Shown here: positions 37,890-50,769 of the stretch, piece by piece
How the letters are laid out: each line of letters begins with the position of its first letter
Numbering within the stretch: position 1 is the stretch's first letter
Assembly: GCA_022315425.1 (NCBI GenBank)
Contig: JAIUPT010000015.1
Coordinates: forward strand, 1-64,000
Source: Pseudevernia furfuracea
Taxonomy: Eukaryota; Ascomycota; Lecanoromycetes; Lecanorales; Parmeliaceae
Direction of reading: 5' to 3'
Length of the DNA: 64,000 nt
Translations under genes and position numbers: made by a program
Notes under the pieces: generated by a model
What the model saw: the letters and a program-made list of their open reading frames with translations, nothing else
What the model was told of the DNA's origin: nothing
The model's database searches: none

Positions 37890-40043
37890 TATTACGAGCG
37901 TACCTCGTATTCCGACATTTCTACATTCCTTTGACACAGCCTTCCTTTAACACTTCTCTTTTAGACTTAGCGTGTCTTGACAGATTCACTCCGCCATACA
38001 TATATAACCCTCCCTTCCAGTTCATAGTTGCTTCTCATCTAGTTGTCTTATTCAATACATCTACATAACTTGACTCTATACTAATTCTAACACTACAACT
38101 AGATCACCCTCACTTCATTCGTTTTTTTGACAGTAAGCGAATTCAAATAAGTATACTAACAGAAGCTTTGTCAAGAAGACTAAGTGAGATCAAGACATCT
38201 TCGAATTGAGATCAATATCGACAATTAAGATATCGTATCTCTGAGTCTAACCATTATACGACAAAAGAAATCATAACGAAATCGCCTTGTGTACAGTGAG
38301 CAAGGGATAAAGAAGTTACTGAATTATTCGTACGACTTAGCGAATCGCAAAGAAATCGTCACACAATCTCCTCACAGCGAGCCTGCTACAAGGCAACGAG
38401 ATCAGATCCGAAAACAATCAGCAAACGAACGACCTCTTCACTGAGCATGTCGACCACACAACACGAAAAAGACGTCTAGGCTTCACATCTCGATTTCTTA
38501 ACACACCATCGCAACAATATTCTTTAGAGCACTCACATTCTTTGCGAGGTGTCAAACGGTCAGCAAACAAGAAAGTTAGGTGAGAACAAAGAAAATCGAC
38601 ATTCAGCATCTCAACACTTTTTTTCTTTCAACATCGACAGGCCCAATTTCAGTCACCTGCACGACATCGAAAGCAGATAACAAATTCGATTCTTTTTTCC
38701 TCTTTTTATTATTTTCACGATCATGACGAACTATAACATAAAAAATTCTACGAATCAGACGCTTGAGTTACGGGCGTAATCTATGTCAGACAGGTCATTG
38801 ATAGCGAAGTACTCGCTATCGATCTTAGAACGAGTGTCAAGAACTTAGTATTGATGAGACACTGACAGTCGAAGCGATAGGCCTACGAAGCGAATAAATG
38901 CAATGAATAGCACTATGAAACAACACAGCGACGGACGTTGAATGACAAGAGACTATGATCAGAACATGAAGAAGATGAATATTTGATGGCAAGAGCTTGA
39001 AGGCCGAGGGCAAATCTACAATGATACTTCCAGGACAGGCTGTCAGCAGGAGTTGAGGTGGACAACATACATGCATACGATGGATTTTTTCGATTCTACA
39101 TGGACAACAAGACAATGTGGCTGCTGCGGGCATGGACGACTCTGGCTAGGCTGCATTCGGCTAGCGCACTCAAATCAGCATGCGATCCGGCCAAACCTCG
39201 GACATGGTGTTTTTGAGCGATTCCAGGCCATTCCAGAAAAGCGCCAAGGCTCCATTTTTCACCATGGCAAATTCGAATGCTCAGCGACTTCTCATTCAAC
39301 AACAACGCCATATGACAGCTACCTTCTTCGCCTCCCCCCGAGCTATAGTCTATGGCTGTCGACGACGCCATAGCCGGAGGCCCGAAGCGTGTTGTTGATG
39401 ACGTCGTCGCCCTCGGTGGATTTGGACCCAAGGAGAACACAACTCAGCTGCGCCAAGGTCATTTGATATTGATTTAAGGTTAATGTTCGGACGGTTCGGA
39501 AGGCCTCAGCCAATCACAGGCCTTAATTCAGCAACTTTCTTCTCCGGCCGCAAATCCAATATCAGCTGCCCAGCCTACATCAAAAACCATTTTTGACCAC
39601 CATTTCTTCAATTCTTCATCAATGGAGGCCATTCCAGGACCCCTGCAACCGCATGACGTCATGCTAGCGACATGGCATCGCCAAGACGTCACCGAAGCGA
39701 CTTGGGATCAGCACTGCGACTGAGGATTGCGCCGACGAGCATCATGTTTCTACTTTGTTCTTTCTTTCACATGCATAGCGAGCGACTATGAGCGAGCGAC
39801 TACAGCCATAAGGACATGTCTTTTCGAAGGGGGGGGATAGTGTTACGAGCGTACCCCGCATCTCGGCATCCCTGCATCCCTTTGACACAGCCTTCCTTTG
39901 ACACTTCCCTTTTAGGCTTAGCGTGTCTTGGCAGGTTCACTCCGCCATACATATATGACCCTCCCTCCCAGTTCATAGTTGCTCCTCATCTAGTTGTCTT
40001 ATTCTATACACCTACATGACTTGACTCTGTACTGGTCCTGACA
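37890..40043 (+). mobile_element. internally deleted, non-autonomous relative of the gypsy element
   Basis: The left LTR (37890-38092) is RIP-altered; the right LTR (39841-40043) is not. Internal DNA matches the full element only at the ends: 38093-38330 corresponds to 30372-30590, and 39480-39840 to about 36680-37035, including the G-rich polypurine tract. About 4.9 kb of gag-pol is missing. The middle, about 38830-39440, is not found in the full element; one frame reads MDNKTMWLLRAWTTLARLHS. No gag or pol is present, so movement would rely on a helper. No clear target duplication was found (ACTGT left, CTTAT right). Confidence 0.8.
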
Positions 40044-40620
40044 CTTATAAGTAGAAGAATTACGATATTTGACGTCGTCTAAATATTTATAAGGGTCGTA
40101 ACAGCAGCAGCAGCGATGTTAGAGTTCATTATAAATATTTGATAGTTGTACCTAGCTGATAGCTGTCAAAACAGCGTTATCAAAGATTTACATCACGCTA
40201 GAATAGAAAGAATATAATATGTATAGTCTATGCATAGTAGGAAAGTAAGAAAACGATAATTAATGACTCTTTTTAGAATAGTAGAAATGTAAGAATATGA
40301 CGGTGGGAAATAAGCGAGGTGATTGTGCAGAGGGTGCTAAATGCCTCTATTATGTATACTGATAGACGATGCGCTATTATCTTGCTCGACTCTTACGCAG
40401 CTCTGTTTATAATTACGTTAGAGGTTCTTATAAGAGAAAGAAACAAAGAAGATGATAAATAGCTGGAAAGGATTATGAAAGACGTTTTGTAAACGATTTT
40501 CAATGTCGAAGAATGAACTACTTCTATAGATGTTTATATAACAACAGTAATCCTCGAGCGCTTCGCACATCAGCACATTAGCTCAATCAAAGTGGACATT
40601 CCTGCGGGGCCGCGCCGGTA
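40044..40620. other. spacer, no recognised gene
   Basis: Intermediate GC, no open frame of note, a short CAG run near 40100. I see no gene or repeat. Confidence 0.5.
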
Positions 40621-41480
40621 CTATCTATGGTACACAACTGTGCCCTTCTTTGTCGGATGTAACGAGACAAGCGACTTCTGCCTGCTAGACCGTGTACATA
40701 GACGTCGTTCGGCTCCTTGCTCTTGCCTCGTCTCGGCTTCATCCGTCCTCGCTCTAGGGTGACTTCTCTTGCTTGTTTTCGCCTGCCTTGTATGGCGCTT
40801 GGCTGGTACCTGAGTAGACCATCTAGCTCCACACAGCTCCTGTTCGTTCAGGTGTGGTATACTCCTCTTCTGACTCTTGCTTGCCATCCATTCAGGCTCT
40901 TGAGCTTTATGATCCTTCTCTTCATTTACGTCTGCCAGCTTGCATTTGCTCGTCTCCTCTTTACGTTTTCCTCCATTCATCCTTTCCAATCCCCTCCACT
41001 GACGTTTTCGTATGGTCTTCAGAGGCGTTTCAGTGAGATGATCATCCGCTCCAGAGGTCCGATACTCTTCCTCCGCATCCTCAGCTGACCGCTTACGCTT
41101 ATTGAAATTACTGGGTGGAGGGACGGATTGAGCTGGAGGTTGGGGTTGGGGTTCAGGTTGACACTGAGGCTGAGGCTGAGGCTGAGGCTGAGGCTGAGAT
41201 GCCGGTTGCGATGGAGGCAGAAGCGGAGGTGTGGGCGAGGGAGAGGGTAGGTGCTCTCTGTGTGTGCGTGCCCGGGTCGCATCGTCATTAATCTGTCGAA
41301 ACAATTCGAAGTCTGAATCGTGTCGCTCCTTGCGTCTTGCTTCTCTTTCTGCCTCTCCGAATATGTCGAATTCCTTAGTGCACGCTGCCTTCAATCGGTC
41401 ACTGACTTCTGGTGGTAGCGTGAGGGTAGGAGAGGGGGCTTCAGGTAGGGGCGCACCTCAGGAGAAAGGGACTGCCATGA
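40621..41480 (-). CDS. low-complexity hypothetical protein, possibly broken near its start
   Basis: The minus-strand frame is open from about 41453 to 40621. The ATG at 41480 would give MAVPFS, then TGA, then a continuing frame, so either the gene starts further in or one codon (TGG or CGA) became a stop. The product has a charged N-terminal segment (KAACTKEFDIFGEAEREARR), a proline/glutamine tract made of PQ repeats, then a basic region with likely nuclear signals (NKRKRSAEDAEEEY; RTRSS-like tail). No enzyme domain is visible. It is divergent from the NACHT gene on the other strand. It could be a real fungal orphan gene or a chance frame in genic DNA. Confidence 0.4.
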
Positions 41481-41954
41481 TCGAGGCTGAAGAGAATACT
41501 TCAGGGTACGGTGTAGGGAAAGAAGGTGTTGTGACTTCTCAACGACGGCGTGGTGACGGTGAAGATTGTGGAGATGATATGTAGAAGAAGAGACTGCCAG
41601 GGGGACCTTTCGACGAATCATTTTTCCGCTCTTGTGATGCACTGCGCCTTCCTTTTCAGCCTTGCAGCCATTCGTAGCTAGCCATATGTAGCATAGCTCT
41701 TCTTGGCGGGTGCATCACCTTCTGCCACTGGCTTTCATAAATCTACATCATCTTCCCACCCATCAGACGTACCTTATAGTCCTCCTTTATTTTAGCGTGC
41801 TTACATTATGCGATATTGATATAGCCCTAGTTGTATTATATTCTGCACTATATCAGAGAGAGTCAAAGTGTGGCGCAGGTTTCTAAAAGTGTTCATAGCA
41901 AGAGTACGGATATTCTTGACAAAAGATACGTCAGGAGTCTAATTCTGGAGAGAA
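41481..41954. other. intergenic region between divergent genes
   Basis: Intermediate GC, no open frame of note on a credible strand. It would hold the promoters of the two divergent genes on either side; no defined motif is visible. Confidence 0.4.
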
Positions 41955-44900
41955 ATGCCTTCGTTCTTTAAGCACAAGATAGACAAAGGCTCAAAGAGCG
42001 CGGCCGAGGAAGAACATGCTAGCGGGGTTCAAAGGTTGGGTCCCGAGCTAGCTGCCAGGCCCCCTGCCGCGAACCAAGCCGTTCCACCTCCACACAAGAA
42101 AGTGGTCAGAGATCTCTGGAGCGAAGCCTTTGCCCTTCTGTCCCAGGAGGATCGTGAGGATCTGCGGCCCGCTGACAGAGATGGGAAGCCCGGTCACGCG
42201 ATATCGCAGCGGGTCGCGGTAGAGAAGGTCATGGAGCTTACGGAGGTCAAGTACGAGGAGTACTGTCGGCGGGGCTGGCACACGAAGAAAGGTGACACGA
42301 CAAAGGAGACGAACGTGCGGATCAAGGCGAAGGAGATCATGTGCTCGGCGCTGCAGTTCAAGGATATCGTGGACGAGGGGCTCAAATTCGACCCCAGCGG
42401 CTACGGCACGATTGTCTGGGGCGTGCTGTCCGGCGTGCTGACGCTGGTACAGAATGACAAGGAAAAGGCCGACGCGATGTTTGATTCTGCTGCCCTGATG
42501 GCGAGGTTCCTACCCAAGTACGCCATTATCGAGGACCATTATCGGGATAGGCCGACGCAGGAACAGGACGCTTTCGAAGATCTGATCGAGCAGGTGTACG
42601 TTGCTATTCTCAAGTATGCTGCATGTGTGCAGAAGGAGCTCAATCGATCTGTCGCTGATAAAATTTCTTCAAGTTCGCCTTCAACATCCCCGAGAAGCTG
42701 ACGCGTACAGGTCGATTGCTGGACAGCTTCTGGACGTTGGACAATCAGGACGTCAAGGTCCTGAAGGCCGATTTGGAAGGCAAGGATAAGATCGTGACCG
42801 ATCAGTCTCAATTTGTGGCCCATCAATATCGAAAGCAGGAGTTCCAGGAGCTCGACGGCAAGGCCTCGCAAGCCCTGAGCAAGATCGACATCTCTGTTAA
42901 GAAACTACTGAAAGCCGAAAGACTCAGGACCCTCAGGTGGTTATCCGACACTCCGCTTACGGATAAACAGCAGCAACTGCGAAGTCAGGTTGACAAAGTC
43001 AACAAGAACTCTGGAAAATGGCTGCTTGAATCAAACGGATACACGAATTGACTCACGGAATCCCATTCGTTCGTGTGGCTACATGGTGCTTCGGGCTGTG
43101 GGAAATCTAGCCTGTGCTCCACCGTGGTCAAGAGCCTGGAGGAGTCTGTCGAGAAGAACAGCAACATGATAGTCGCGTACTGGTACTTCGACAACGCCGA
43201 TCCGCCGACCCAGAACCTTCAACGCTTGTTACGTTTCGTCCTCCGCAGGATCTCGGCAAAGGCTAGGCCGTTCCCGGAAGCTGTGCGCGATCTCGCGAAC
43301 AAGCATGAGCTCTCGGGTTCCTCGCCGAGTATCACGGCGCTCATCAAGGCTCTGAAAGAGACAGTCGCTGCTTTGGAGGAGGACATGTTTCTCGTACTAG
43401 ACGTCATCGATGAGTATCAGGCGGGTAACGAGACCCTCCGCGAGGAATTTTTCGACTTTCTGGTCAGGTTGGGCGATGCACAGATGCGGAAGTTGCATCT
43501 TCTCGTCACTTCGATCGCTGATACCGATATCGTGAATACGTTCAAGCGCCTTCAGAAGTCGTCGGCGGAAATTGACGTTGAGAAACCGGTCTCTATGGAT
43601 GTGGACGCTTATCTGGATGCAACAATCAAGAAGTACGCGGAGGGAAAGCGCTGGAGCCCTGCAATCACGGATAAAATTTACAAGGCGCTCAAAGATGACG
43701 GGTACGAGATGTTGATAACGCCTAGTCTTTCTTCAGCTAACTGTAGAACAGGAGGTTTCGGATCGTGTCATTGTAGCTTGAGGACCTACGCAAGTGTTAC
43801 GACGACGAAATCGATGCCGCCCTGAAAAGCATTCCGCGAGATATTGAGGACGCGTATCTACGGAAGCTACAAAGTGTCGCACCAAAGGATCTCCGCAGGC
43901 TTTTCCACATCTTCTACTGGATCTCAGTGGCAGTGCGGCAACTAACGACACTTGAGCTCGCGGTAGCTTCCGGGGTCAATCTGCCCAGCCCAGACGAGCT
44001 GACCAGCATCTGCCCCAGCGGCATGATCCGACTGGAGAAGCAGAAGTCGTCCGACGTGAACGAAGTCGAGTCGCTGCGGCAGGAAGCGCAGAAGTCGTCC
44101 GGCACGGAGACGGAAATCGTAACATTTGACCATCCCTCCGTCAAGAGATTTCTGTATTCTCGCAAGCTGTAACAGTCCGGCAACGATCAAATCTTGTCAT
44201 TCTTTGTGTCTGAGAAGATCGTCAATGCTGAGTTCGCGAGTCTGATGGTTGACCATCTGCTCGCGATCAAGCAACCAAGGATCGAGCCCTCGATCTTTGT
44301 GAAAAGCCCATTCTTATCATATATAGCATAGCACTGGCACGAGCATTTGAAGGACCGCGGAAATATTCCTGGCGAGGACGAAGTGCTAAAGGGCAAGTTG
44401 TTGATGTTGTTCGGGGAACCGATGAACCCCGCCTACCTCAATTGGATACGAGTCTGGAATCCGGAGAGTAAAAAGCAAGACTTTGGGCTAGCCCAGGATA
44501 GTTGCCCCTCGCCGTTATATGTGGCTGTTTTCTTGAAATTCGAAGGCATCTCGAAGCATCTCATCGACAACCGCTCATACATCAATGGCGCCGGCGGTCT
44601 GATGCATACCACTCTGCAGTTGGCTTCACAGCGAGAATACACTGAGATAGCACAAGAACTCATAGCGGCCGGAGAAGATGCTGACAAGACTGCGAATGAT
44701 CAATCGACGGCACTATACATCGCTGTAGAGAACGGCAATGCCGAGCTCGTGCAGATGCTGCTCTCAGTAGGCGCAAAACCGGATGCAAAACACGCTCCGT
44801 TTGGCCCGGCACTTCAATTGGCAAGTTTCCGAGGATTTACAAAGATTGTCGAATCACTGGTCGCTTCAGGGGCCGATGTCAATCTTCAAGGCGGCCACTT

Positions 44901-46061
44901 CGGAACGGCGTTACAGGCTGCGGCGGCGGCCGGACACAGTGAGGTTGTGACCATCCTACTTTTAAAAGGCGCCACACCAGATGTAGTCGGCGGCTTGCTT
45001 GGAACTGCCATTCAGGCCGCTGCGACTGGAGGACATTCCGAGGTCGTGAAGATGCTTGCTGCTAAGGATATCCCGTGGGATGAAGAAAGAGACTCTATAT
45101 GGCATGAAGCCTACGACCTCTGGATATCCCAGTCATCAAAAACCAGAACCAGCCTCGCACAATTCTCCTTTTCCAAGGAACCGTTATTAGGGTCTGACAT
45201 TCAGCGGATGCTAGCTGGCGTCCTCAAAGTACTCTCCTCGCTGCCAGCTGCGAGTAACGACAAGGTAATCGAGATTAGGCGAAAGGGTGCAGCTCCGAAG
45301 TTGGATGCACTAAGCGTTAAGATTATAAAACTGGTGGAGCAGGTTCGCAGATAAGGTTAGAAAGGGATAAAAAGCGAACACTATGTCTACAGAACTTTGT
45401 TCTGGGCGATGCTGTTCCGTTGCACGAATATTGTAAGTCGATGACATTTACGATTCGTGGACGTGCTGACAGTGAGCCGGTTAAGGCTTTCGGCAATGTT
45501 GGTTCCGGCAGGATAAGGGTTCACTCCGACATCAAGGAAATGTTATATAGGCTTAGCATTATCATTGCCCTGCGGGCCTCAGATTAGAAGGTGATAGAGC
45601 ATAGCACTTCCGATGCCTTGATACTCGTGAGACATGAGTTGGTGGAGTGCTACGCGCTGACCTTTCGGGTGGTGGCGGAATTAGAAGCAATTTATTCCCG
45701 CTTCACTCCCAGATTGATGTTTTTAGTCGGATTCGAAGTCAAGATCCACAAGAGGCTAGAGGAGATTGAACGGCAGAATAAGAGATTCGAGTCGGTCATG
45801 AAGATGGCACGCCTTTAGAAGGCATCCACGGAAGCCGCACTTCTCGATTGAATACATCGCGAGCTGTTGGCGAAGACGCAGCAGGAGATGCGCGGATGCT
45901 TTCGAACGCTCGAAGAGGGCATGCAGAAGAGGTTGGAGCAGGTGGAGCAGCGCGTCGTGACGTCTGTCCGAGACATATTACCTGGTATCATTCGCGAGGA
46001 GATGCGGAAGTTGCTCGTTGAGCAGCAGGAGGGTTCGGCTGACTTAGACGACCGTGGTTGA
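41955..46061 (+). pseudogene. STAND/NLR-type protein: NACHT_N, NACHT NTPase and ankyrin repeats, decayed
   Basis: The start MPSFFKHKIDKGSK at 41955 leads into a NACHT_N-type domain (FDPSGYGTIVWGVLSGVLTL). The NTPase has Walker A GASGCGKSS near 43090 and Walker B MFLVLDVIDEYQ near 43385. About five ankyrin repeats lie at 44590-45060 (for example GTALQAAAAAGHSEVV), then a helical C-terminal region to 46061. Such proteins act as intracellular receptors in fungal self/non-self recognition and cell death. A credible 50-nt intron is at 43702-43751 (GTACGA, CTAAC branch, ACAG). Damage: a frameshift near 42660, another near 45350, and stops at 43049 (Trp), 43774, 44170, 44329, 45585, 45816 (Gln) and 45849 (Arg). 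All seven stops fit single C-to-T or G-to-A changes. Overall GC is still normal, so damage is light and probably recent. Confidence 0.85.
43702..43751 (+). other. intron within the NACHT-ankyrin pseudogene
   Basis: 50 nt with donor GTACGA, branch-like GCTAACTG about 15 nt before the end, and acceptor ACAG. Removing it joins DG to RFRIVSL in frame, restoring the spacing usual in this family. Confidence 0.65.
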
Positions 46062-46660
46062 TTAGATAAGATGTTGGATGAGGGAATCTGGTATGTATGC
46101 ACGGATATGAAATCATATCGATCGTGTAAATGTAAACGCCACGTCTCGAGCTAGTATTAATATAGTTAAAGTAATATACACTGTATTCTTTAGAATATGC
46201 GATTCTAAAATAAATAACAAATTATCAAAGATAGACCGAACAGTCGTTTCGAGACCGCGTCTGAACTCCCCTCTAACGACGCATCTGCACCTACGAAACA
46301 CGCGAGATACGCAATCCGAAACGATCAGAACGCTCTCACTCCTGGCGCCGAACACAGCAGATCCCTCTTCGACGGCGAACGGGATTAATCGAAGAGCGAG
46401 CGACACGCAAGCGATGCGGGAACATGTACAAGCAAGAAGTAAATAAGTAAGAACAGAAGAACCGTGTACAAGAGAGGTTACAACAGAAGCAACAAGACCT
46501 TGAGCGTGAAACGCTGTTAGAATAGAGTGTGAAGAAAGATAAGATAGATCTTCGAAGAAATTTTTTTTTGATGAATGCTTTAAATAGGTTTGTTATTATG
46601 AAGTAAGAATAAGTAGATAATATTATAAGACTTGATTAGATTATCGTAGGAGATTATTTT

Positions 46661-46820
46661 TATATAGATTATTATATAGATTATTATATAGATTATTATG
46701 TAAATTATTATATAGATTATTATATAGATTATTATATAGATTATTATGTAAATTATTATATAGATTATTATATAGATTATTATATAGATTATTATATAAA
46801 TTATTATAAAAATTATTATA
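46661..46820. repeat. AT-rich 12-bp minisatellite
   Basis: About 13 copies of ATTATATAGATT with occasional GTAAATT and ATAAATT variants. Confidence 0.85.
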
Positions 46821-48313
46821 TGAAATCGTCGTTCTAAGCGCTAAAATAAACTCTATTAGCTATCCTTAACCCGTGATAATAAATATTAACATTTTAATAG
46901 ACGATGTAGAGAAGAGCTATCTAATAGGTTTACGTCGACCTCACGAAAAGAAAGAGTTTTAAACGTATCAGTTGCTTACACTAATCTTCATCGCAGCGTA
47001 ATTTCTATAGAGAATCTGAATTGACCGTCTCGATCTTATAATAGAAATCTCATATAGAAAGCAAATAAAGACGATATACGTCGTTATCTCGACTTCAATG
47101 ACGGCTAATCACTTTCACTTACTGTAATAATACTCGAGACTATCGCTTTTTAGAGTCGATAGTGTGTTATCGAGATATATAATTTGAACGCTCTCAGACA
47201 ACAGCTATATCTAGCTGACAATTATAAAATCTATAGATTAGACACGGGCGGAGAGCAAGATCGTACGCTCTCACAAACCCTTGTTATCAGCTTCAACATT
47301 CTCTCTCTTCACAGTCACGCGTATGCTTCTTAATGCGTATTTAAACTTCATCACATCTCTTAATTGTTAGACTTTAATAACAATTTTGAGTTTCCCTCGT
47401 TCTCACAGAGACCCTGCGCGAAGGCTGGATAAAAGGCGCGAAAGACTTTCTTCTTATCTTCAGCCTGACGTCCCTCTCCTCTCTTGACGCGCTCTCCGCT
47501 CTTCGCTCTTCGCGATCAATTTATTCACATCAAAGAGAACTCTCTCACCTCACTCGTCGTCGTTGATGACAAGAGCGATCTAGAAAGAAGAGCGTCTCAT
47601 TTCACATGTCAGAGCCTTCGCGATAGCTCAGTCCTGAAAATAATCGTATTACGAAACGAGCGCGAGAGCAAGGTCGAATGTGAATAAACGAAGCATTTAT
47701 GAATCTCTTCAGATAGGTGATTCGTAAGAAGATAGCGCAAGAGAAGAGAGCGCAAGAGAAGAGAAAAAAGATTGTTCTCAGAGAGGAGAGAGGAGATTCA
47801 CGCTGTAATATTTCATGAGTCTTGTGAATATTGATTCTCTAGAGTAGGTCGAGCTCGGTTTGTAGTGAAAGTATAAAAACAATCTTTTTCAAATAGATAG
47901 TTACCAGATTTGATATCAGCTAGAATTGATTATCTAGAAAGTCTTGACCTTAGCAAAGATATTAACTATTCTATCTCGAAAAGGGTCTTCACTTCCGACG
48001 ATGCTAGCGATACTAATTTGTTCGATACTTTTTTTAGACTCTTTGAGAGCGCTTTACTGAAGGGTTCTGATATCTCTATTGAAAATCAAGTTAAAGACTC
48101 TGCTTTCTTCGATAAAGAGATAGTACCTAGCTAACTGCTATTATTATCAATTATCAACAAAGATATTGTAAATCGTGCCTTAGGGCTAGGGCTGTCGTTG
48201 GGCGCTTGGCGCGTCAAAACAAAGTAAAACAACGCGATTCACTTCGAAGCAACTCCAACTTCTCCTCACCATCATGACATGAGCAAAGCATGACTGTTGC
48301 TGTTGGCCACGGT

Positions 48314-48378
48314 TCCTCCTTCTCCTTCTCTTCCTCCCTCCTCTTCTCCTCCTCCTCCTCCTCCTCCTTCTCACTTCC
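48314..48378. repeat. CTC/CTT microsatellite-like tract
   Basis: Pyrimidine-rich triplet tract (CTCCTT and CTC units). Open frames over it on both strands are compositional. Confidence 0.8.
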
Positions 48379-48424
48379 TTCTCCCCTCACATACACTACA
48401 GCTTCTTCATCCATCAAGGCATAG

Positions 48425-50297
48425 TCCATATCAGACGGCGGCATCGACAAAAGTCTCAAGCGCAAGCGATCATCTTCTCATCACCCTCAATTACTATTAG
48501 AGTACCCTACACCCTCACTGTCAGAATCATTCAAGGCCATTGTTAAGACTGAAGAGCAAGATCAACAGCGAAAGCGAGGATTGATTCAGAAGCGAACGCA
48601 GAAACCTATCTCAAAGCAAGAATTACACGACTGCCCCTCCAGCTTCCCTACCCTCCACCACGACTCCAATACAACCCTTTTTCCACCAGCCTGCTTGACC
48701 TTCCCCGTCGAGGAAACCATCAGCAGTTCCGTATCTGAAATAGAAGCACATGACACAGTCTTATACAACTCGAGAGAGCAAGAAACACAGACAGGGCTCG
48801 AGCTGCCGATGAGCCAAGCATACCTCGATTGGGACGGTCGCGGCCGGTCGCCCTTCAAGACGCTCGTTATTGCAGCCATCGACGGCTTGAAGAAGGGTGT
48901 CAAGGTCATTGAGTGGCTGGAGCGGGAGGCAGCGAAAGAGCGAAAGGAGTTCGAGAAATTGATTCAGTGGAAGATACATTGCGTGACCGGGCTAAAGCGT
49001 ACAACGCTGGAGATTGTGCAAGATAAGATGGACCCTTTGAAGAAAGTAGAATTCTTAGTCAAACCCAAACTTGATATCGATGACTACACGAGGAAATCAA
49101 GGAGCCCGGACAAGTACCTTGGCAAGATGAAGCACAGCATTCCTCCGGTCCACCATGAACTTTTGAAGATGTATCAACCCGATCTACCCGAGCAGATAAA
49201 TAATTTATTAGAATTGCTCGAAGAAAAGCTCGATGAGGCCTACATACCCTCAAAATACGAGGTAATTCAGATGGTTGCTCTACACGACAGAGTAGCTACT
49301 AAGATGAATCGCAGGCTGATATGAAACTATCGCATCCCAACGAACTACGTAACGTCCCTCGCTCTGCGTTCAGTGCCATGAAGACTCGCTCCGAGCTCAG
49401 CGTCGAAAAGCTATGGAAGAAAGCTTGGGACATGGTAGAAGACACTTTGGAATGCATTAATTAGAATGCTGATGAAAATGCCTGGGGTACACGCGTCGTG
49501 CAAAAAGCTCTCGAATGGGAAACTTAGGGCCCAGAGCGGAAATGCGAGAGACCTACATTCTCGCGAGCAGAAAATATGCGAGTTTCCCCAGCCTTGATTA
49601 TTTACACGCTTGTTCACTAATAGCAACCATTAGCCAGTCACAGCTACTTGCCGAATCGTGTCGTTAGAGGTATCAGGGCAATACTTATGAGACGAAGAAG
49701 ACAGACTGGGCCCTCTTATTCTCGCCGAATCATCTAGAAGTCCAGCGTCAATACAATGCCTTGGAGTCGAACGGCAACGCTCCCACTCTGTCACAGATGA
49801 ACAACCTGTACACATCTAAGATGATCTTATACTCAGGCATTGAGATCAAGGTACCCAACGGGAACGGATCAGAAGCCAAGGCACAGTTGTTTACATGGTT
49901 CCAAGCGGGGATTTCTCGTCTCCGTAAGCTACTCAAAAAGATTGCCAACGGCACACCAGCTACAGATCCGACGTTGCCACTCCTTGGTTGGACTGTCATT
50001 GGCGAACGCTGGGAACTGTACATGGCCCTCGGAGATGGCAATGGAGAAGCTGACCCAATTACCATTCTTGGTCCATTTCCAACCTGCCAGTGTATCACCC
50101 GCAACTACTTCGGGGCCTTTGAACTCCTTCGATTAATGGAGAAGATCAAGGATTGAGCGCGAGAAGTGTACTGGCCTTGGTACTGTGAGGCAGTGATCGA
50201 GTCATTGAAGCTAGTCAAGGATCAACCTCTAACGCAGGAAGAGGAGACTGACAAAGCTGTGGATGTGGAGGAGGGGGAGGCATTAGAGGAGCACTGA
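48425..50297 (+). pseudogene. PD-(D/E)XK nuclease-like protein of fungi, decayed
   Basis: The frame is open from 48425, with a nuclear-signal-like LKRKRSSSHHP, through a helical middle (LKKGVKVIEWLEREAAKERK) to TGA at 49322. It then shifts frame (about 49370) and again before 49640. The C-terminal part holds the nuclease-like core: KKTDWALLFSP with Asp at 49704, then GIEIKVPNGNG with Glu at 49842 and Lys at 49848, which fits the D...ExK pattern. It continues with LLGWTVIGERWELYM and TRNYFGAFELLRLMEKIKD, and ends at 50297. Stops include TGA after KIKD where Trp is expected. The family is common in ascomycetes, function unknown. The N-terminal part might be a different gene joined by chance. 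Confidence 0.7.
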
Positions 50298-50769
50298 GTG
50301 CTCAGCATCGACGGGTTACGGGGGTTGGCGCTCGGGATAGAGGACATTGGTTTGCCAATGCCGGCATGAATGGCGGCTACCTTGATACGAACTCATAACA
50401 AGGATAGCGATTTCTCTAGCTTGCATAGAACATGATTAATAGAGATATATATTAAGAGTTCTGCTACGTGTGTACTCTCTTTTATTATATCTGGGCTGGG
50501 CTAATGGAAACCCAGCCTTACTGCGACTTTCTGCCAATAGAAGGCCAGACCGCCCGCATCAACACGATATGACTAAGCAGAGTCTTGGCATTATTTATTT
50601 CCTTCTACACTTCTTCTATGAGAGATAATTCAATCAAACAATCACTACTTACCTTAATGAGATCACTGTAGCCTAGATCAGAGCCTATCTCACACACCTT
50701 CAAGCTTTTAATCCTCTTCTCGAGTCGAAACTATTATGCGCATTGTCCTCCAAGTCACACTACGATAAT
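50298..50769. other. spacer, no recognised gene
   Basis: Mixed composition with a shift to higher AT. I see no gene or repeat. Confidence 0.5.

Larger units (their letters stand above)
46062..48424. other. AT-rich spacer with weak coding remnants
   Basis: GC falls directly after the NACHT gene. Short open frames at 47484-47687 and 47910-48134 (MISARIDYLESLDLSKDINY) show no domain. They may be parts of an old element whose leader resembles the gag leader near 31000. A 12-bp AT satellite lies at 46661-46820. Confidence 0.45.

Noticed and set aside
37885..40048. Target duplication for the deleted gypsy derivative
   Set aside because: ACTGT and CTTAT differ at three positions, one not explained by a transition, so no duplication is claimed.
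48186..48500. Arg-, Glu- and Pro-rich open frames around 48.2-48.5 kb
   Set aside because: They cover a CTC/CTT microsatellite on both strands and reflect its triplet composition.
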